A stretch of DNA of 64,000 nt from Gordonibacter massiliensis (ex Traore et al. 2017) (lineage in GTDB: Bacteria; Actinomycetota; Coriobacteriia; Coriobacteriales; Eggerthellaceae). A program made the translations under genes and the position numbers. Location: assembly GCA_900170005.1 (NCBI GenBank), contig LT827128.1, forward strand, positions 1,054,001 to 1,118,000, written 5' to 3'. This document shows positions 33,279-42,257 of this stretch, piece by piece. The notes under the pieces were generated by a model. That model ran no database searches and was not told the DNA's origin. It saw only the letters and a program-made list of their open reading frames with translations. Positions within the stretch are counted from its first letter, which is position 1, and each line of letters begins with the position of its first letter.

Positions 33279-33728
33279 TTACGCGAGGTCCAGCTCCATG
33301 AAGACATCGGCCAGCGGGTTGTCGTCGTAGCGCTCGATGTCCCGAAAGCCCAGACGGCGGTAGAGGCCGATGGCGTTGGCGGACGTCGAGATGGTGTCGA
33401 GCCGGATGGCGCGGCATCCTCGCTCGCGCGCATGGTCGATGGCGCGCTCGGCCAGACGGCGGCCCAGGCCGCGACCTTGAAGCCGCTCGTACACGAACAG
33501 CGTTTTGAGCTCGCACGCGTCCTCGGAAAGCGGGCGCACGCCCACGCAGCCGACGACCTCGCCGTCTTCCACGAGGCACCAGAAGGCTTCGTAGCTCGCC
33601 TCGACGTCCAGCAGATGCGCATGGCGGGCCGCCGGGTCGAAGGATCGGCCCGATTCGGGCAGGCAGTTCGCAAGGAACGAGAAGAGCGCGCCGTGGAGGG
33701 CGGGCCCATAGGGCTCGAGTTCGATCAT
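33279..33728 (-). CDS. GNAT family N-acetyltransferase
   Basis: A 149-aa acetyltransferase with the acetyl-CoA motif LQGRGLGRRLAERAIDHARERG and the terminal GLYRRLGFRDI, which define GNAT. The substrate cannot be told. It stands alone on the minus strand between the VanS-like kinase and rpsO, with about 65 bp to the kinase stop upstream, so it may be read from the same transcript. Confidence 0.88.
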   Translation of the reverse strand: MIELEPYGPALHGALFSFLANCLPESGRSFDPAARHAHLLDVEASYEAFWCLVEDGEVVGCVGVRPLSEDACELKTLFVYERLQGRGLGRRLAERAIDHARERGCRAIRLDTISTSANAIGLYRRLGFRDIERYDDNPLADVFMELDLA

Positions 33729-33793
33729 GCGGGTTTCCTTTCACGTGCGAACGGGGGATTTCCCCAGGATAGCGCGGAGGTGTTTCGCGGACG

Positions 33794-34984
33794 TTACGCG
33801 ACCGGGCCGCCGGCGCGCTCGATCGCCGCGCTCGCGGGCGGGACGCTCGGGCCCTGCGGGATCCACACGGTGAACGAGGTGAGCCCGGCGTCGCTGCGCG
33901 CGTAGATGTCGCCGCCGTGGGCGCGGGCGATCTCCCGGGCGATGGCCAGGCCGAGGCCCGCGCCGCCCTCGTCGGAGCCGCGCGCGGCGTCGGCGCGGAA
34001 GAACTTCTCGAAGATGCGCTCGAGGTGCTCGGGCGAAAGCTCCCGGCCCCGATCGCTCACGGTGAGCTCCCACCACACGAAGCCGTCCGGAGCGCACACC
34101 AAACCCGTGCGCACGCGCACCTCGGTGCCCGCGTCGGCGTAGGCCACGGCGTTCTTCAGCACGTTGTTCAGCACGCGGGCCACGCGCCCCGCGTCGGCGA
34201 ACACGGGCAGCTCCTCCGGCCCGTCGTAGACGAGGGCGAGCGAGCGCCCTTCGGCCAGCGGATAGAACTCCTCTATCACCTGGTTCACGAACAGCGCGCC
34301 GTCGAAGCGCGAGCGCTCGATAGGGATGGTTTGCAGGTTGTAGCGCGTGATCTCGAAGAACTCGTCGAGCAGCTCCTCCAGCCGGTACGCCTTGGCCAGC
34401 GTGATGCCGGTGTAGCGCGCCCGCACGTCCACCGGCAGATCGGGCGACTCGTCCATGAGCGTGAGGTAGCCGATAATGGACGTGAGGGGCGTCTTGATGT
34501 CGTGCGCCAGGTACACCACGAGCTCGTTCTTGCGCTCCTCGGCGGCCTTCGCCGCGCGCTCGTTCTGCTCGCCTTCGGCCTTGATGTTGTTCAGGAACAG
34601 GGCCGTGGGGGCGAGCTCGCTCGGCAGCATGACGGGCCCCTCGCGCTTGGCCAGCACGTCGGTCACGGAGTCGAGCAGCAGGTCGAAGTAGCGCAGCGCC
34701 CGGTTGATGCCGGAGCGAACCACGAGCACGATGCCCACCACGAAGCCCACGGCCACGCACAGCAAAAACAGGTTCGCGATGGTCGTGTGGGCCCAGTAGC
34801 TCTGCCCCACGAGGTTGTACACGAAGTTCGAGAGCGGCGAGCCCAGCGTGAGCATGAAGCCGAAGAACAGCACGAGGTACACCACCGCGAACACCACCAC
34901 GTTCACGAGCGTGCGCCGTAGCACGGCGTTCGAGAGCCGCCTTGTCTGGTCTTGTTTCGCCAGGTCGAACCCGGTCGCGTCCAT
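33794..34984 (-). CDS. VanS-like sensor histidine kinase
   Basis: Two N-terminal membrane helices (about 25-48 and 65-90) flank a short outer loop with SYWAHTT. Then come a HAMP-like stretch, the phospho-acceptor His in VVYLAHDIKTPLTSIIGY and a HATPase with NVLKNAVAYADAG, VSDRGRELS and GAGLGLAIAREIARAHGG. The H-box AHDIKTPL and short sensor are typical of VanS-type kinases. A vancomycin link is not implied, since no van resistance genes are present. The partner regulator lies upstream; the 165-bp gap between them holds a 104-bp palindromic repeat. 396 aa. Confidence 0.88.
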   Translation of the reverse strand: MDATGFDLAKQDQTRRLSNAVLRRTLVNVVVFAVVYLVLFFGFMLTLGSPLSNFVYNLVGQSYWAHTTIANLFLLCVAVGFVVGIVLVVRSGINRALRYFDLLLDSVTDVLAKREGPVMLPSELAPTALFLNNIKAEGEQNERAAKAAEERKNELVVYLAHDIKTPLTSIIGYLTLMDESPDLPVDVRARYTGITLAKAYRLEELLDEFFEITRYNLQTIPIERSRFDGALFVNQVIEEFYPLAEGRSLALVYDGPEELPVFADAGRVARVLNNVLKNAVAYADAGTEVRVRTGLVCAPDGFVWWELTVSDRGRELSPEHLERIFEKFFRADAARGSDEGGAGLGLAIAREIARAHGGDIYARSDAGLTSFTVWIPQGPSVPPASAAIERAGGPVA

Positions 34985-35024
34985 CGTATCCTCCTCGCAT
35001 CGCCGATACCGCGTAGGCGGTCCT

Positions 35025-35128
35025 GTAGGGGCGATCTCCTGATCGCCCGTTCCGGCGAAGCCGGAAAAGCGGTCGCAGCCCGCGTTATCGCGCTTTGCGT
35101 GATCGGGCGATCAGGAGATCGCCCCTAC
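35025..35128. repeat. 104-bp palindromic repeat, copy 1
   Basis: Begins GTAGGGGCGATCTCCTGATC and ends with its inverted form GATCAGGAGATCGCCCCTAC. The asymmetric inner mark is GTTCCGGCGAAGCCGGAAAA. It lies between the response-regulator and kinase genes. Copies 2 and 3 at 36024-36127 and 58306-58409 have exactly the same length; copy 2 is inverted. Confidence 0.85.
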
Positions 35129-35149
35129 GAGCGGCAACGCTGTCGTGAC

Positions 35150-35848
35150 TTAGCCCAGCTTGTAGCCCACGCCCCACACCGTCTCTATGAACTCCTGCGA
35201 GGAGTCGATGGCGGCCAGCTTCTTGCGCAGGTGCCTGATGTGCACCATGACGGTGTTGTTGCTCTGCGCGTTGGCCTCTTCCCCCCACACCGACTCGAAC
35301 AAATCGCGCGACGCCACCGGTCGGCCCTCCGCGCGCAGCAAGCAGGTGAGGATGGCGAACTCCTTGGGCGTGAGCGCGAGCGGCTCGCCGTGGAGCGTGG
35401 CCGCGTAGGCCGATTCGTCGACCGCGACGTCGCGCGCTTCGAGCAGCCCCGACCCGGCTCGCGCCTCGTCGAGCGGAACCGAGCTGCGCCGCAGACGGGC
35501 GCGCACGCGGGCCAAGAGCTCGCGCGGCTTGAACGGCTTGACCACGTAGTCGTCGGCCCCCAGCTCGAAGCCCACGACCTTGTCGATCTCCTCGTCTTTG
35601 GCGGTGAGGAAGATGATGGGCACCGAGCTCGTGCGCCTCAGCTCCCGGCAGCAGGCGAACCCGTCCATGCCCGGCATCATGATGTCCAAGACGACGAGGT
35701 CGAACGTCTCGCGCTCGGTCGCCGCCAGCAGGTCGGCGGCCGCATAGAACGCGCGCACCTCGAAACCGCTTCCCACGAGCAGCTGCGCCACAAGATCGGC
35801 GATGGCCGCCTCGTCGTCGCACACCGCTATGGTCTTAGCATCCGCCAC
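35150..35848 (-). CDS. VanR/OmpR-type response regulator
   Basis: The receiver domain has the acidic pair CDDE, phospho-acceptor in LVVLDIMMPGMDG, Thr in FLTAKD and Lys in YVVKPFKP. The C-terminal winged helix (LTPKEFAILTCLLRAEGRPVASRDLFESVWG, then VMVHIRHLRKKL) is OmpR/VanR type. 232 aa. Its likely binding site, two 11-bp-spaced TTAA(A)GG repeats, lies upstream towards the divergent C39-like gene. With the kinase downstream it forms a two-component system interrupted only by a repeat. Confidence 0.93.
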   Translation of the reverse strand: MADAKTIAVCDDEAAIADLVAQLLVGSGFEVRAFYAAADLLAATERETFDLVVLDIMMPGMDGFACCRELRRTSSVPIIFLTAKDEEIDKVVGFELGADDYVVKPFKPRELLARVRARLRRSSVPLDEARAGSGLLEARDVAVDESAYAATLHGEPLALTPKEFAILTCLLRAEGRPVASRDLFESVWGEEANAQSNNTVMVHIRHLRKKLAAIDSSQEFIETVWGVGYKLG

Positions 35849-35926
35849 GGCCCGTCCCTTCGTCCTCGTATCCTTGCGGCCATTGTATCGGCCTGCCGCG
35901 CTCCCAAGCCGCGCACGGCGGTAATT

Positions 35927-35944
35927 TTAAGGAAAACTTAAAGG
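35927..35944. promoter_or_regulatory. direct repeat suited to an OmpR-type regulator
   Basis: TTAAGG (35927-35932) and TTAAAGG (35938-35944) recur at an 11-bp period, one helical turn, in the divergent region between the response regulator and the C39-like gene. OmpR/CiaR-type regulators bind such tandem half-sites. Confidence 0.45.
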
Positions 35945-36023
35945 TTTCGTAGCCGGTTCTTCTGAGACACGGCGCTCCGACATGCGGATACTGGTGAAAG
36001 AGGCGGGAGGATCGGTTGCCCGC

Positions 36024-36127
36024 GTAGGGGTGCCCTCCAGAGCGCCCGCTCGCGCGCCAGCGCGAGAACGCGAGCCCCGGCTGTTTTCCGGCTTCGCCGG
36101 AACGGGCGCTCTCCAGAGCGCCCCTAC
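36024..36127. repeat. 104-bp palindromic repeat, copy 2 (inverted)
   Basis: Starts GTAGGGG and ends CCCCTAC. The inner mark reads TTTTCCGGCTTCGCCGGAAC, the reverse of copies 1 and 3. It lies about 50 bp upstream of the C39-like gene. The outer arms carry GCTCTCCAGAGCGC in place of GATCTCCTGATCGC. Confidence 0.85.
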
Positions 36128-36178
36128 AGGGTGTCGAGCGATGGGAGCTCCCCGCCGTCGAAGAAGAAAGGAAGCGCT

Positions 36179-36994
36179 ATGACGTACACGAACTCGTTCG
36201 GAACGCCGCGTAGCAGGACGGCGGCACGCGCCGCGCGCACGTCCGCGACCGCGCCGATGCCGCGCACGGGGAGCGCCGGCGCGCGCACCTACTCCCGCAC
36301 CTCGTATCGCGCTCCGGTCCCCTCCGCATCGCGGCGGCGGCGAGCCCTGTTCGCCCGCGCGACGTTGGCGGCGGCCCTGGTCTTGGCGATAGCCGCAGCG
36401 GGCTGGTACGCGGTCGGGGCGCTCACCGCGCTTGGACACGGCGGCGCGGCCGGCTCGGCGTCTTCGACCGCGCCCCAAAGCACGCCCCGGAGCGCCTGGC
36501 GGGCCGGCGAGGTGCCCGCGCTGTACCAGCACGACCCCGCTTGGGCGCAGGCGAGCTACGCGGGCGACGCCTTCGGCGAGAGCGGATGCGGCCCCACGTG
36601 CCTGACCATGGCGTACGTGGCGCTCACCGGGAGGAGCGACCTCACGCCCGCCGACGTAGGGGCCCTTTCCGAGCGGTTGGGATGCGCGACGGCAGACGGC
36701 ACCGCCTGGGCCTTCATGACCGAGGGGGCCGCTGAACTGGGCTTGATCGCCGAGGAGATACCGGCCGACGAGGCGTCCGTGCGCCAGGCGGTCGTGGCGG
36801 GACGGCCCGTGATATGCAGCGTGGGCCCGGGCGACTTCACCACCACGGGGCATTTCATCGTGCTCACCGGCGTGAACGAACGCGGGCAGTTGACGATACG
36901 CGACCCGAACAGCCCCGAGCGCACGGCCGAAGCCTGGGACTTCGACACGGTGCTCGGCCAATGTCGCAACCTGTGGGCTTACTCGGCCGCCTGA
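36179..36994 (+). CDS. membrane-anchored C39-like (papain-fold) protein, copy A
   Basis: Residues 1-60 are basic and disordered, then a single helix (ARATLAAALVLAIAAAGWYAVG, about 61-83) places the rest outside. The outer domain shows a C39-like catalytic layout: Cys in GESGCGPTCLTM, His in TTGHFIVLTGV, Asp in IRDPNSPE. Such proteins cleave or bind peptides at the cell surface; the substrate is unknown. ATG 36179 has AAAGGAAG at 7 nt. It is divergent from the VanR-like gene, so joint control is plausible. A paralogue lies at 60525-61718. 271 aa; its end overlaps the convergent TSCPD gene by 16 bp. Confidence 0.8.
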   Translation: MTYTNSFGTPRSRTAARAARTSATAPMPRTGSAGARTYSRTSYRAPVPSASRRRRALFARATLAAALVLAIAAAGWYAVGALTALGHGGAAGSASSTAPQSTPRSAWRAGEVPALYQHDPAWAQASYAGDAFGESGCGPTCLTMAYVALTGRSDLTPADVGALSERLGCATADGTAWAFMTEGAAELGLIAEEIPADEASVRQAVVAGRPVICSVGPGDFTTTGHFIVLTGVNERGQLTIRDPNSPERTAEAWDFDTVLGQCRNLWAYSAA

Positions 36995-37227
36995 GCCGCG
37001 CGCAAGCCGTGGACGAGCTGGTCGGCGCACGACGTGGAGCGGCGGCCGCAGGTGTTGCCCTCCAGCTGGGCGGCGATCTCGTCGACCGTCATGCCCTGCA
37101 CGAGCTTCGACACGGCCTTGAGGTTGCCGTCGCAGCCGCCGACGAACTCGATGCGCGACACGCGGTCGCCGTCCAGCTCGATGTTGATGGCGCGCGAGCA
37201 CACGCCGCGCGGGGTGTAGGTGTGCAT
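36979..37227 (-). CDS. TSCPD-domain protein (TIGR03905 type)
   Basis: 82 aa that match the small TSCPD family: TPRGVCSRAINIELDG, FVGGCDGNLKAVSKLVQGM, EGNTCGRRSTSCADQL. The same cysteine-rich fold closes some vitamin-B12-dependent ribonucleotide reductases; the free-standing form has no assigned function. ATG 37227 has AGAAGGA upstream. It lies between recO and the convergent C39-like gene. Confidence 0.85.
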   Translation of the reverse strand: MHTYTPRGVCSRAINIELDGDRVSRIEFVGGCDGNLKAVSKLVQGMTVDEIAAQLEGNTCGRRSTSCADQLVHGLRAAQAAE

Positions 37228-37306
37228 GGTTCCTTCTCCTTTTCGCGAGCTTTCATTATCGCACAACCGAACGGTCGGCATCGGCTCGTTGCGACGGGCG
37301 GGCCGC

Positions 37307-38077
37307 CTAGAACAGGCCCGAGGTGAACAGGAAGTCGAGCGATTTCAGCTTCGAGCCCACGTGCTCGCGCACCCATTGCTGGCAGAAGCGCAGCACCGAA
37401 AACGATGCGGACGGCTCGACGTCCAGGGCCTCGATCTCGGCGAACGTCGAGCCCATGAGAACCCGGCACCATCCGACGGTGCCCGCGGGCACGGCCACGA
37501 CCTCCATCGAAGGGCGGCAAGCGGGGCATACGACGCCCCCTTCGCGGAAGGACACGAACGTCGACCCGCCCGGCGGGGAATCCGCGACGTCCGCGCCGCA
37601 CCCCACGCACGCCTCCAGGCTCGGGCGCAACCCGGAGAACGCCAGAGCCTTCAACAGGTGCGCCGCGCAGAAGGCGGGCGCCTGCGCGGTTTCCGCCCCG
37701 TCGAGCCGGTCGAGCGCCGCGGCGGTGAGCGCGAAGAGGCGCGGGCTCTCCAAACCCGCCTGCGTCACGCGGTCGAGAAGCTCGGCCATGGGGGCGGCGC
37801 AGGCGGCGTGCTCCAAGTCGCGGCGCAAGCGCTCGTGCGAGGCCGCGATGCGCGCCTCCTTCACCAGATCGAGGCTGCGGCCCTTCGAGCACAGCACGTC
37901 GACGACCGAGTACAGCTCGAGGCGCGCGGCGAACGAGCTCGACGGCTTGCGCGCGCCCTTGGCCACGGCTCGCAGCTGCGAGCCGTCCTCGGCGAGCAGG
38001 GTGACGATGAGGTCGCTCTCCCCCAGCTTCGTCTTGCGCAGCACGATGGCGCGCGCCGTGTACGTCGCGCTGGCCAC
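37307..38077 (-). CDS. recO: DNA repair protein RecO
   Basis: Loads RecA onto SSB-coated ssDNA with RecR. The N-terminal OB fold (TARAIVLRKTKLGESDLIVTLL and GARKPSSSFAARLELYSVVD) and the zinc site (CVGC and CPAC around residues 165-190) are visible in 256 aa. It begins 3 bp after the PASTA gene stop, so both are likely in one transcript. Confidence 0.92.
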   Translation of the reverse strand: MASATYTARAIVLRKTKLGESDLIVTLLAEDGSQLRAVAKGARKPSSSFAARLELYSVVDVLCSKGRSLDLVKEARIAASHERLRRDLEHAACAAPMAELLDRVTQAGLESPRLFALTAAALDRLDGAETAQAPAFCAAHLLKALAFSGLRPSLEACVGCGADVADSPPGGSTFVSFREGGVVCPACRPSMEVVAVPAGTVGWCRVLMGSTFAEIEALDVEPSASFSVLRFCQQWVREHVGSKLKSLDFLFTSGLF

Positions 38078-38080
38078 GCC

Positions 38081-39628
38081 CTAGGAGATGCTCACGATGT
38101 TGTTCGAGTCGTCCCAGACGATGGTGCCGCTCTTCTGCTTGGCCGAGCCGCGAACCGTCTCGCCGTCGAGCGTGGTCACGGCGGCCGCCGTGACGGTGAA
38201 CGACGTTTGGTTGTACGCGGTGTACTCCACGCCGTCTACCGAGACGATCTCGTAGGTCGTTCCGCCGAGGGAGATGGTGCCGACGCTGCCGAGGTAGTCC
38301 TTGGCCGCGGCCACGAGCACGCTCGCGCGCGACTTGGCTACGTTCACGGTCACCGTGGAGCCGGAGGCCAGCTTCTCTCCGGCGGCGGGGTTCGTGCCGA
38401 CGACCGTGCCCTCGGGCACGTCCTCGGTGTAGTAGTACGCGACGTCGGGCACGTAGGTGGCCTCCTCGAGCGCGGCCTTCGCGGCGTCGAGCGTCTGGTT
38501 GGCCACGTCGGGAACCGTGAAGGGCACGGCCACCGTCACGGTGACGTTCGTGGTGGCCTTGGCCTTCTCGCCCGCCTCGGGGCTCACGGCCAGCACGGTG
38601 CCCTCGGCCGTGTCGGATTTCTCCTCGACGAACGTCACGCGCTCGAAGTCCTCGGCCTCGAGGAGCTTGGCGGCCTCTTCCCTCGGCTTTCCCACCACGT
38701 CGGGAATGGTGCGCGACACCGCCACGTGGATGACCACCTCGGTGCCCTTCTCCGCGCGCCAACCGGCCTCGGGGTCGGTGAGCAGCACGAGGCCTTCCGT
38801 CTCGTCGGACTTCACCTGCGTGGCGCGCACGGTGAATCCCTTGCCCTCCAGCTGGTAGGTGGCGTCGGCGCGCGTCATGCCCGTCACGTCGGGAACGATC
38901 TTGCCTCCCCACATCTCCATCTGGTACGTCACGCCGGCAGCCGCCGCGGCGGCGAGCACGAGGAGCACGAGCACGATGACCACCACGCGGCCGCGGCCGT
39001 GCTTCTTCTCGCGCGGGTCGGGCGCGCGGAACTCCTTCTGCTTCGGGGCGGTCTTGCCCTCGACGCGCGGCATCTCCATGGTGCCGCCAGAGCGCCAGGC
39101 CGCTTGGGGCGGCGTGTAGCCCGGATCGACGAGGCACTCGTCGAGGCCGGAGAGATCGGCCGTGACCGCGGCGCTCGGCGCATCCGCGCGGGCATCCTGC
39201 GCATCGGCGTCGTCGATGTCGCCGAAATCGAACTCGTTGCCGTCCTCGTCCACATCGACGCCCGCCAGGCCTATGACCGGCAAGCGCGAGGGATCCAGAG
39301 GTCCCGAACCCTGCGAGGGGCGAACCGGGGCGTCCTTTTCGGGCTCGGGCTCGGCGACGTCGTCTTCGCGGGAGCCCTCTTCGGATCCGACGGCCTCCGG
39401 AGCCTCGGGCTCCGCCTTCGCGTCTTTGGCGTCCGCGTCGCCCGAAGGGGCGTCGAGGACGGGCTCCTCGTCGGCGGGCCCTCCGTCCGCTATCGAGCGC
39501 AGCGTCGCGTCGCTCGTCGAGGCGGCGGCCACGGCGGCCATGCGCCCCGTCAGCGGAAACCCGCACTCGTTGCAGAATTTGGCGCCCTCTTTGTTGTCAG
39601 ATCGGCAATTAGGACAGATCATGCTCAT
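38081..39628 (-). CDS. zinc-ribbon membrane protein with PASTA repeats
   Basis: The chain starts with a zinc ribbon (CPNCRSDNKEGAKFCNECG), then about 190 acidic, disordered residues, a membrane helix (VVVIVLVLLVLAAAAAAGV) and three PASTA units outside, each with VPDVxG/xxxxDA (PDVTGMTRADATYQL, PDVVGKPREEAAKLL, PDVANQTLDAAKAAL). PASTA domains bind muropeptides or lipid II. No kinase domain is fused, so this resembles a scaffold or sensor rather than a PknB-type kinase. ATG 39628 has AGGGAG at 5 nt. 515 aa; followed by recO. Confidence 0.85.
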   Translation of the reverse strand: MSMICPNCRSDNKEGAKFCNECGFPLTGRMAAVAAASTSDATLRSIADGGPADEEPVLDAPSGDADAKDAKAEPEAPEAVGSEEGSREDDVAEPEPEKDAPVRPSQGSGPLDPSRLPVIGLAGVDVDEDGNEFDFGDIDDADAQDARADAPSAAVTADLSGLDECLVDPGYTPPQAAWRSGGTMEMPRVEGKTAPKQKEFRAPDPREKKHGRGRVVVIVLVLLVLAAAAAAGVTYQMEMWGGKIVPDVTGMTRADATYQLEGKGFTVRATQVKSDETEGLVLLTDPEAGWRAEKGTEVVIHVAVSRTIPDVVGKPREEAAKLLEAEDFERVTFVEEKSDTAEGTVLAVSPEAGEKAKATTNVTVTVAVPFTVPDVANQTLDAAKAALEEATYVPDVAYYYTEDVPEGTVVGTNPAAGEKLASGSTVTVNVAKSRASVLVAAAKDYLGSVGTISLGGTTYEIVSVDGVEYTAYNQTSFTVTAAAVTTLDGETVRGSAKQKSGTIVWDDSNNIVSIS

Positions 39629-39750
39629 GCGTCTCCCTCGCGAAGTCAGCTTCGCTGCGTATTGTACCGGAAAATCCGCGGATACAACGGAGCATCCGAA
39701 CGATACCCGGTTTCGTGACAATACCTGCAAGAAGAGGGAGCGGCGATCCT

Positions 39751-39780
39751 CGCAAGGGTGTTTCCGGGAACACCCTTGCG
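39751..39780 (-). terminator. hairpin after MFS1
   Basis: Perfect 12-bp arms CGCAAGGGTGTT (39751-39762) and AACACCCTTGCG (39769-39780) with a 6-nt loop. There is no U run, but it sits at the end of the long minus-strand metabolic run. Confidence 0.5.
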
Positions 39781-39806
39781 ATCTCAATCAGGACGCAAGG
39801 TCGCGA

Positions 39807-41243
39807 TCAGTCCGCAAGCTTCCTAAGCCGCAGAGCGAACACGAGCGCGCACGCCGCAGTGATGATGGACACCGTCAGCGCGACGGGCATGCCGTCGACA
39901 ACGCCCATCACACCCAAGATAACCGTGTAGATGGCTGTTCCGATGGAACCGCCCAAGTTTTGCCCCACCTGGATGATGGAGTTGCCTTGAACGCGGATGT
40001 CGGCCGGCAGCTGGATCTGAGGACCGGCCGAGAACGCCGAACTCTGCACGCTGTTGTAGCAACCGGCTACAACCATGATGACGTAGATGACGAATATGTT
40101 GGCGTCGGGAGCGACGAACAAAAGAAGAGCGCTCGCAACCACGATGCGCATGATGCAGCCGAACGACAGCACGCCGCGCGCGTTACCCGCCTTGCCGATC
40201 ATGCGGCCGAGGATGGGGCTGAGGAACAAGCCGACGAATGAGTACACGGTGGTGACGAGCCCCGCCTCGGTGGCCGTATGCCCCATGACCGTGATTACGT
40301 ACATGGGCAAGAAGAAGAAGACTGCCATGTTCGAGAACATGCAGAAGAAGTTCGCGATGCCGAAGCTCAAGGTGTTACGGTTTTTGAGAGCCGTTGCCGG
40401 GATGATGGCGTCTCCTTGCTTCTTGCGGATTACCAGAACGAGAGCGACGAGGGCGACGAGGGCGACGGCGAACAAGACGTTGCTGGCCATGCCCCCGAAC
40501 GGGGCGAAGCTCGTTCCCAGCGAGAGCGCAGAGATAAGGGCCGTCAAAAACACGACGACCGCAATGGTGCCCGAAGTGTCGAACTTGCCGCTCGCGCTGG
40601 CCATACTCGCCGTCTCCTCCTTGGTTGCCTTGACGCCGAAGAATATCATGATCCCACCCACTAGCAGGATGGGCCAGATAACGTGGCAGACGATCCGCCA
40701 GCTGGCGAAGTCCATGATGAATCCGCCCATCACGGGACCGGCCAGCATGCCGATGGCCATCATGGTGCCGCACGCCCCAAGATAGGTGCCCGCCTTCTTC
40801 TGGTCGTACATGTCGCGGATCATCGAATAGCCGAGCACGAAGATGCCGGCGGAAACGAAACCCCACAGCGTCGACGGTACGACGAGCGCCATCATGGTCG
40901 GCGCGAGAGCGCGAGCAAAGATGACCGCGGCTCCGACGAGGAGAGACGCCGTGAACAGCGGCCGCTTGATAGCCGGATTCTTGGCCCCCAAATAGCCCCA
41001 TAACGGCATGACGGCGACGCTTACAATGCCGGACAGCGTGCTCGCCAACGAATAGTAGTCGAGACCTCCGATCTCGCCGACGGCCACCGGCAGCAACGTA
41101 GACAGCGTCGACGATTGGACAATGGATCCGACAACGGCGATGTAAATGCCAACGAGCGTGACCGTCTTCTTCGCTGTCGGAGCCACCATGAATGGATTCG
41201 TGCTCTTCGAAGCCGGACTTCCCTGCTTTAATTCGCTTTCCAT
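39807..41243 (-). CDS. major facilitator superfamily transporter (MFS1)
   Basis: A 478-aa protein with about 14 hydrophobic segments and the MFS loop-2/3 signature region (PLWGYLGAKNPAIKRP; GPVMGGFIMDF; LGRMIGKAGNARG). It is a close paralogue of MFS2 at 48046-49509: many segments are the same (EIGGLDYYSLA, GYSMMRDMYD-like, GPQIQLPA, RVQGNSIIQVGQNLGGS). The layout is nearer the 14-helix drug/metabolite exporters, but with a catabolic set around it uptake is equally possible. ATG 41243 has GGAGG upstream. Last gene of the run. Confidence 0.9.
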   Translation of the reverse strand: MESELKQGSPASKSTNPFMVAPTAKKTVTLVGIYIAVVGSIVQSSTLSTLLPVAVGEIGGLDYYSLASTLSGIVSVAVMPLWGYLGAKNPAIKRPLFTASLLVGAAVIFARALAPTMMALVVPSTLWGFVSAGIFVLGYSMIRDMYDQKKAGTYLGACGTMMAIGMLAGPVMGGFIMDFASWRIVCHVIWPILLVGGIMIFFGVKATKEETASMASASGKFDTSGTIAVVVFLTALISALSLGTSFAPFGGMASNVLFAVALVALVALVLVIRKKQGDAIIPATALKNRNTLSFGIANFFCMFSNMAVFFFLPMYVITVMGHTATEAGLVTTVYSFVGLFLSPILGRMIGKAGNARGVLSFGCIMRIVVASALLLFVAPDANIFVIYVIMVVAGCYNSVQSSAFSAGPQIQLPADIRVQGNSIIQVGQNLGGSIGTAIYTVILGVMGVVDGMPVALTVSIITAACALVFALRLRKLAD

Positions 41244-41325
41244 AACTCCTCCCCCCTTAACGAATAACGCTGATTGATTCTTCCGGGGCAAAACTGCGTT
41301 GTCGCACCTCTTCGACGGAACGACC

Positions 41326-42144
41326 TCAGCAGCAGCTCATCCCGCCGTCCACCGATATCACTGCCCCGTTGATGTGGCTGGCATCGTCGCTACATAGGAA
41401 GAGGCAGGTTCGCGCAATGTCTTCCGCATCTCCGAACCACCCTTGCGGCATGGCGGCCACGATGCTTGACAGACGTTTGCCATCCGCATGGTATGCGCCG
41501 CCGGAATGGGCGCCGATATCGGTGCGGGTCCCTCCCGGATGGACGATGTTGCAGCGGATGCCCTTGTCCATGAATTCGAAGGCGATGCTTCTCGTCAACC
41601 CTTCCAGCCCCGCCTTGGCGGCCGTGTAGCTCACGCCGTGGTTGCCGCGCAGGGCGGCGTACGACCCGATGTTGACGATGGAGCCGCCGGTATCGAGCAT
41701 CAAGGGGACAACGCAACGGCAAAGGCGAAACGGGGCCTTGAGGTCGACGTCCATGACCCTGTCCCAACGTTCGTCGTCAGTGTCGAAGAGCGGATAGTTG
41801 AGATCATTGATGCCGGCGATGTTGCACAGCGCATCGAGCCGTCCGAAACGTTTTCTCGTCTCGGTTGCCAGCCGTTCTATGTCCTCGATTCGCGTAACGT
41901 CGATATCGAGCGGAACGACGTTGCGTACCCCATACCATTGGGCCAGATCGTCTTTTCGCACATCGACGGCGATCACATGGGCGCCTTCGTCCGCGAAGAG
42001 CTGGGCCGTGGCACGGCCCATGCCGTTTCCGGCACCCGTGACGATGGCGACTTTGTTCTGAAGCCTCTTTCTCATTCGAGCAGCCTCGATCCCATCGTCT
42101 TTTCGCGCATCAATTAAAAAATTTCCCAGACCTGCCGTTGCCAT
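41326..42144 (-). CDS. short-chain dehydrogenase/reductase (SDR1)
   Basis: A classical SDR of 272 aa: cofactor loop TGAGNGMGRA, NIAG, catalytic Ser in NIGSYAA and Tyr-Lys in YTAAKAG, and a C-terminal DGGMS. The residue after the second strand is Asp (IAVDVRKD), which favours NAD(H). Such enzymes oxidise or reduce hydroxyl/keto groups on rings, sugars or steroids; the substrate is not shown. GGAGG lies 10 nt before ATG 42144; a later ATG at 42075 is an alternative. Confidence 0.9.
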   Translation of the reverse strand: MATAGLGNFLIDARKDDGIEAARMRKRLQNKVAIVTGAGNGMGRATAQLFADEGAHVIAVDVRKDDLAQWYGVRNVVPLDIDVTRIEDIERLATETRKRFGRLDALCNIAGINDLNYPLFDTDDERWDRVMDVDLKAPFRLCRCVVPLMLDTGGSIVNIGSYAALRGNHGVSYTAAKAGLEGLTRSIAFEFMDKGIRCNIVHPGGTRTDIGAHSGGAYHADGKRLSSIVAAMPQGWFGDAEDIARTCLFLCSDDASHINGAVISVDGGMSCC

Positions 42145-42178
42145 AGCGAAACCACCTCCTGCACCGTTGCTTCCATTC

Positions 42179-42209
42179 GGGGAGGTCGGAAAGAACGTTC
42201 AACCTCCCC
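42179..42209 (-). terminator. hairpin between pntB and SDR1
   Basis: GGGGAGGT (42179-42186) pairs with ACCTCCCC (42202-42209) around a 15-nt loop. No U run follows, so it may only attenuate transcription into SDR1-MFS1. Confidence 0.35.
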
Positions 42210-42257
42210 GGCATTCATCAATGCCCGTCTCCCCTCACCATGCGGAAGAAGGGGTCC

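Noticed and set aside
33794-35848. Vancomycin-resistance operon
   Set aside because: Only the regulator/kinase type resembles VanRS; no vanHAX, vanY or ligase genes are nearby.
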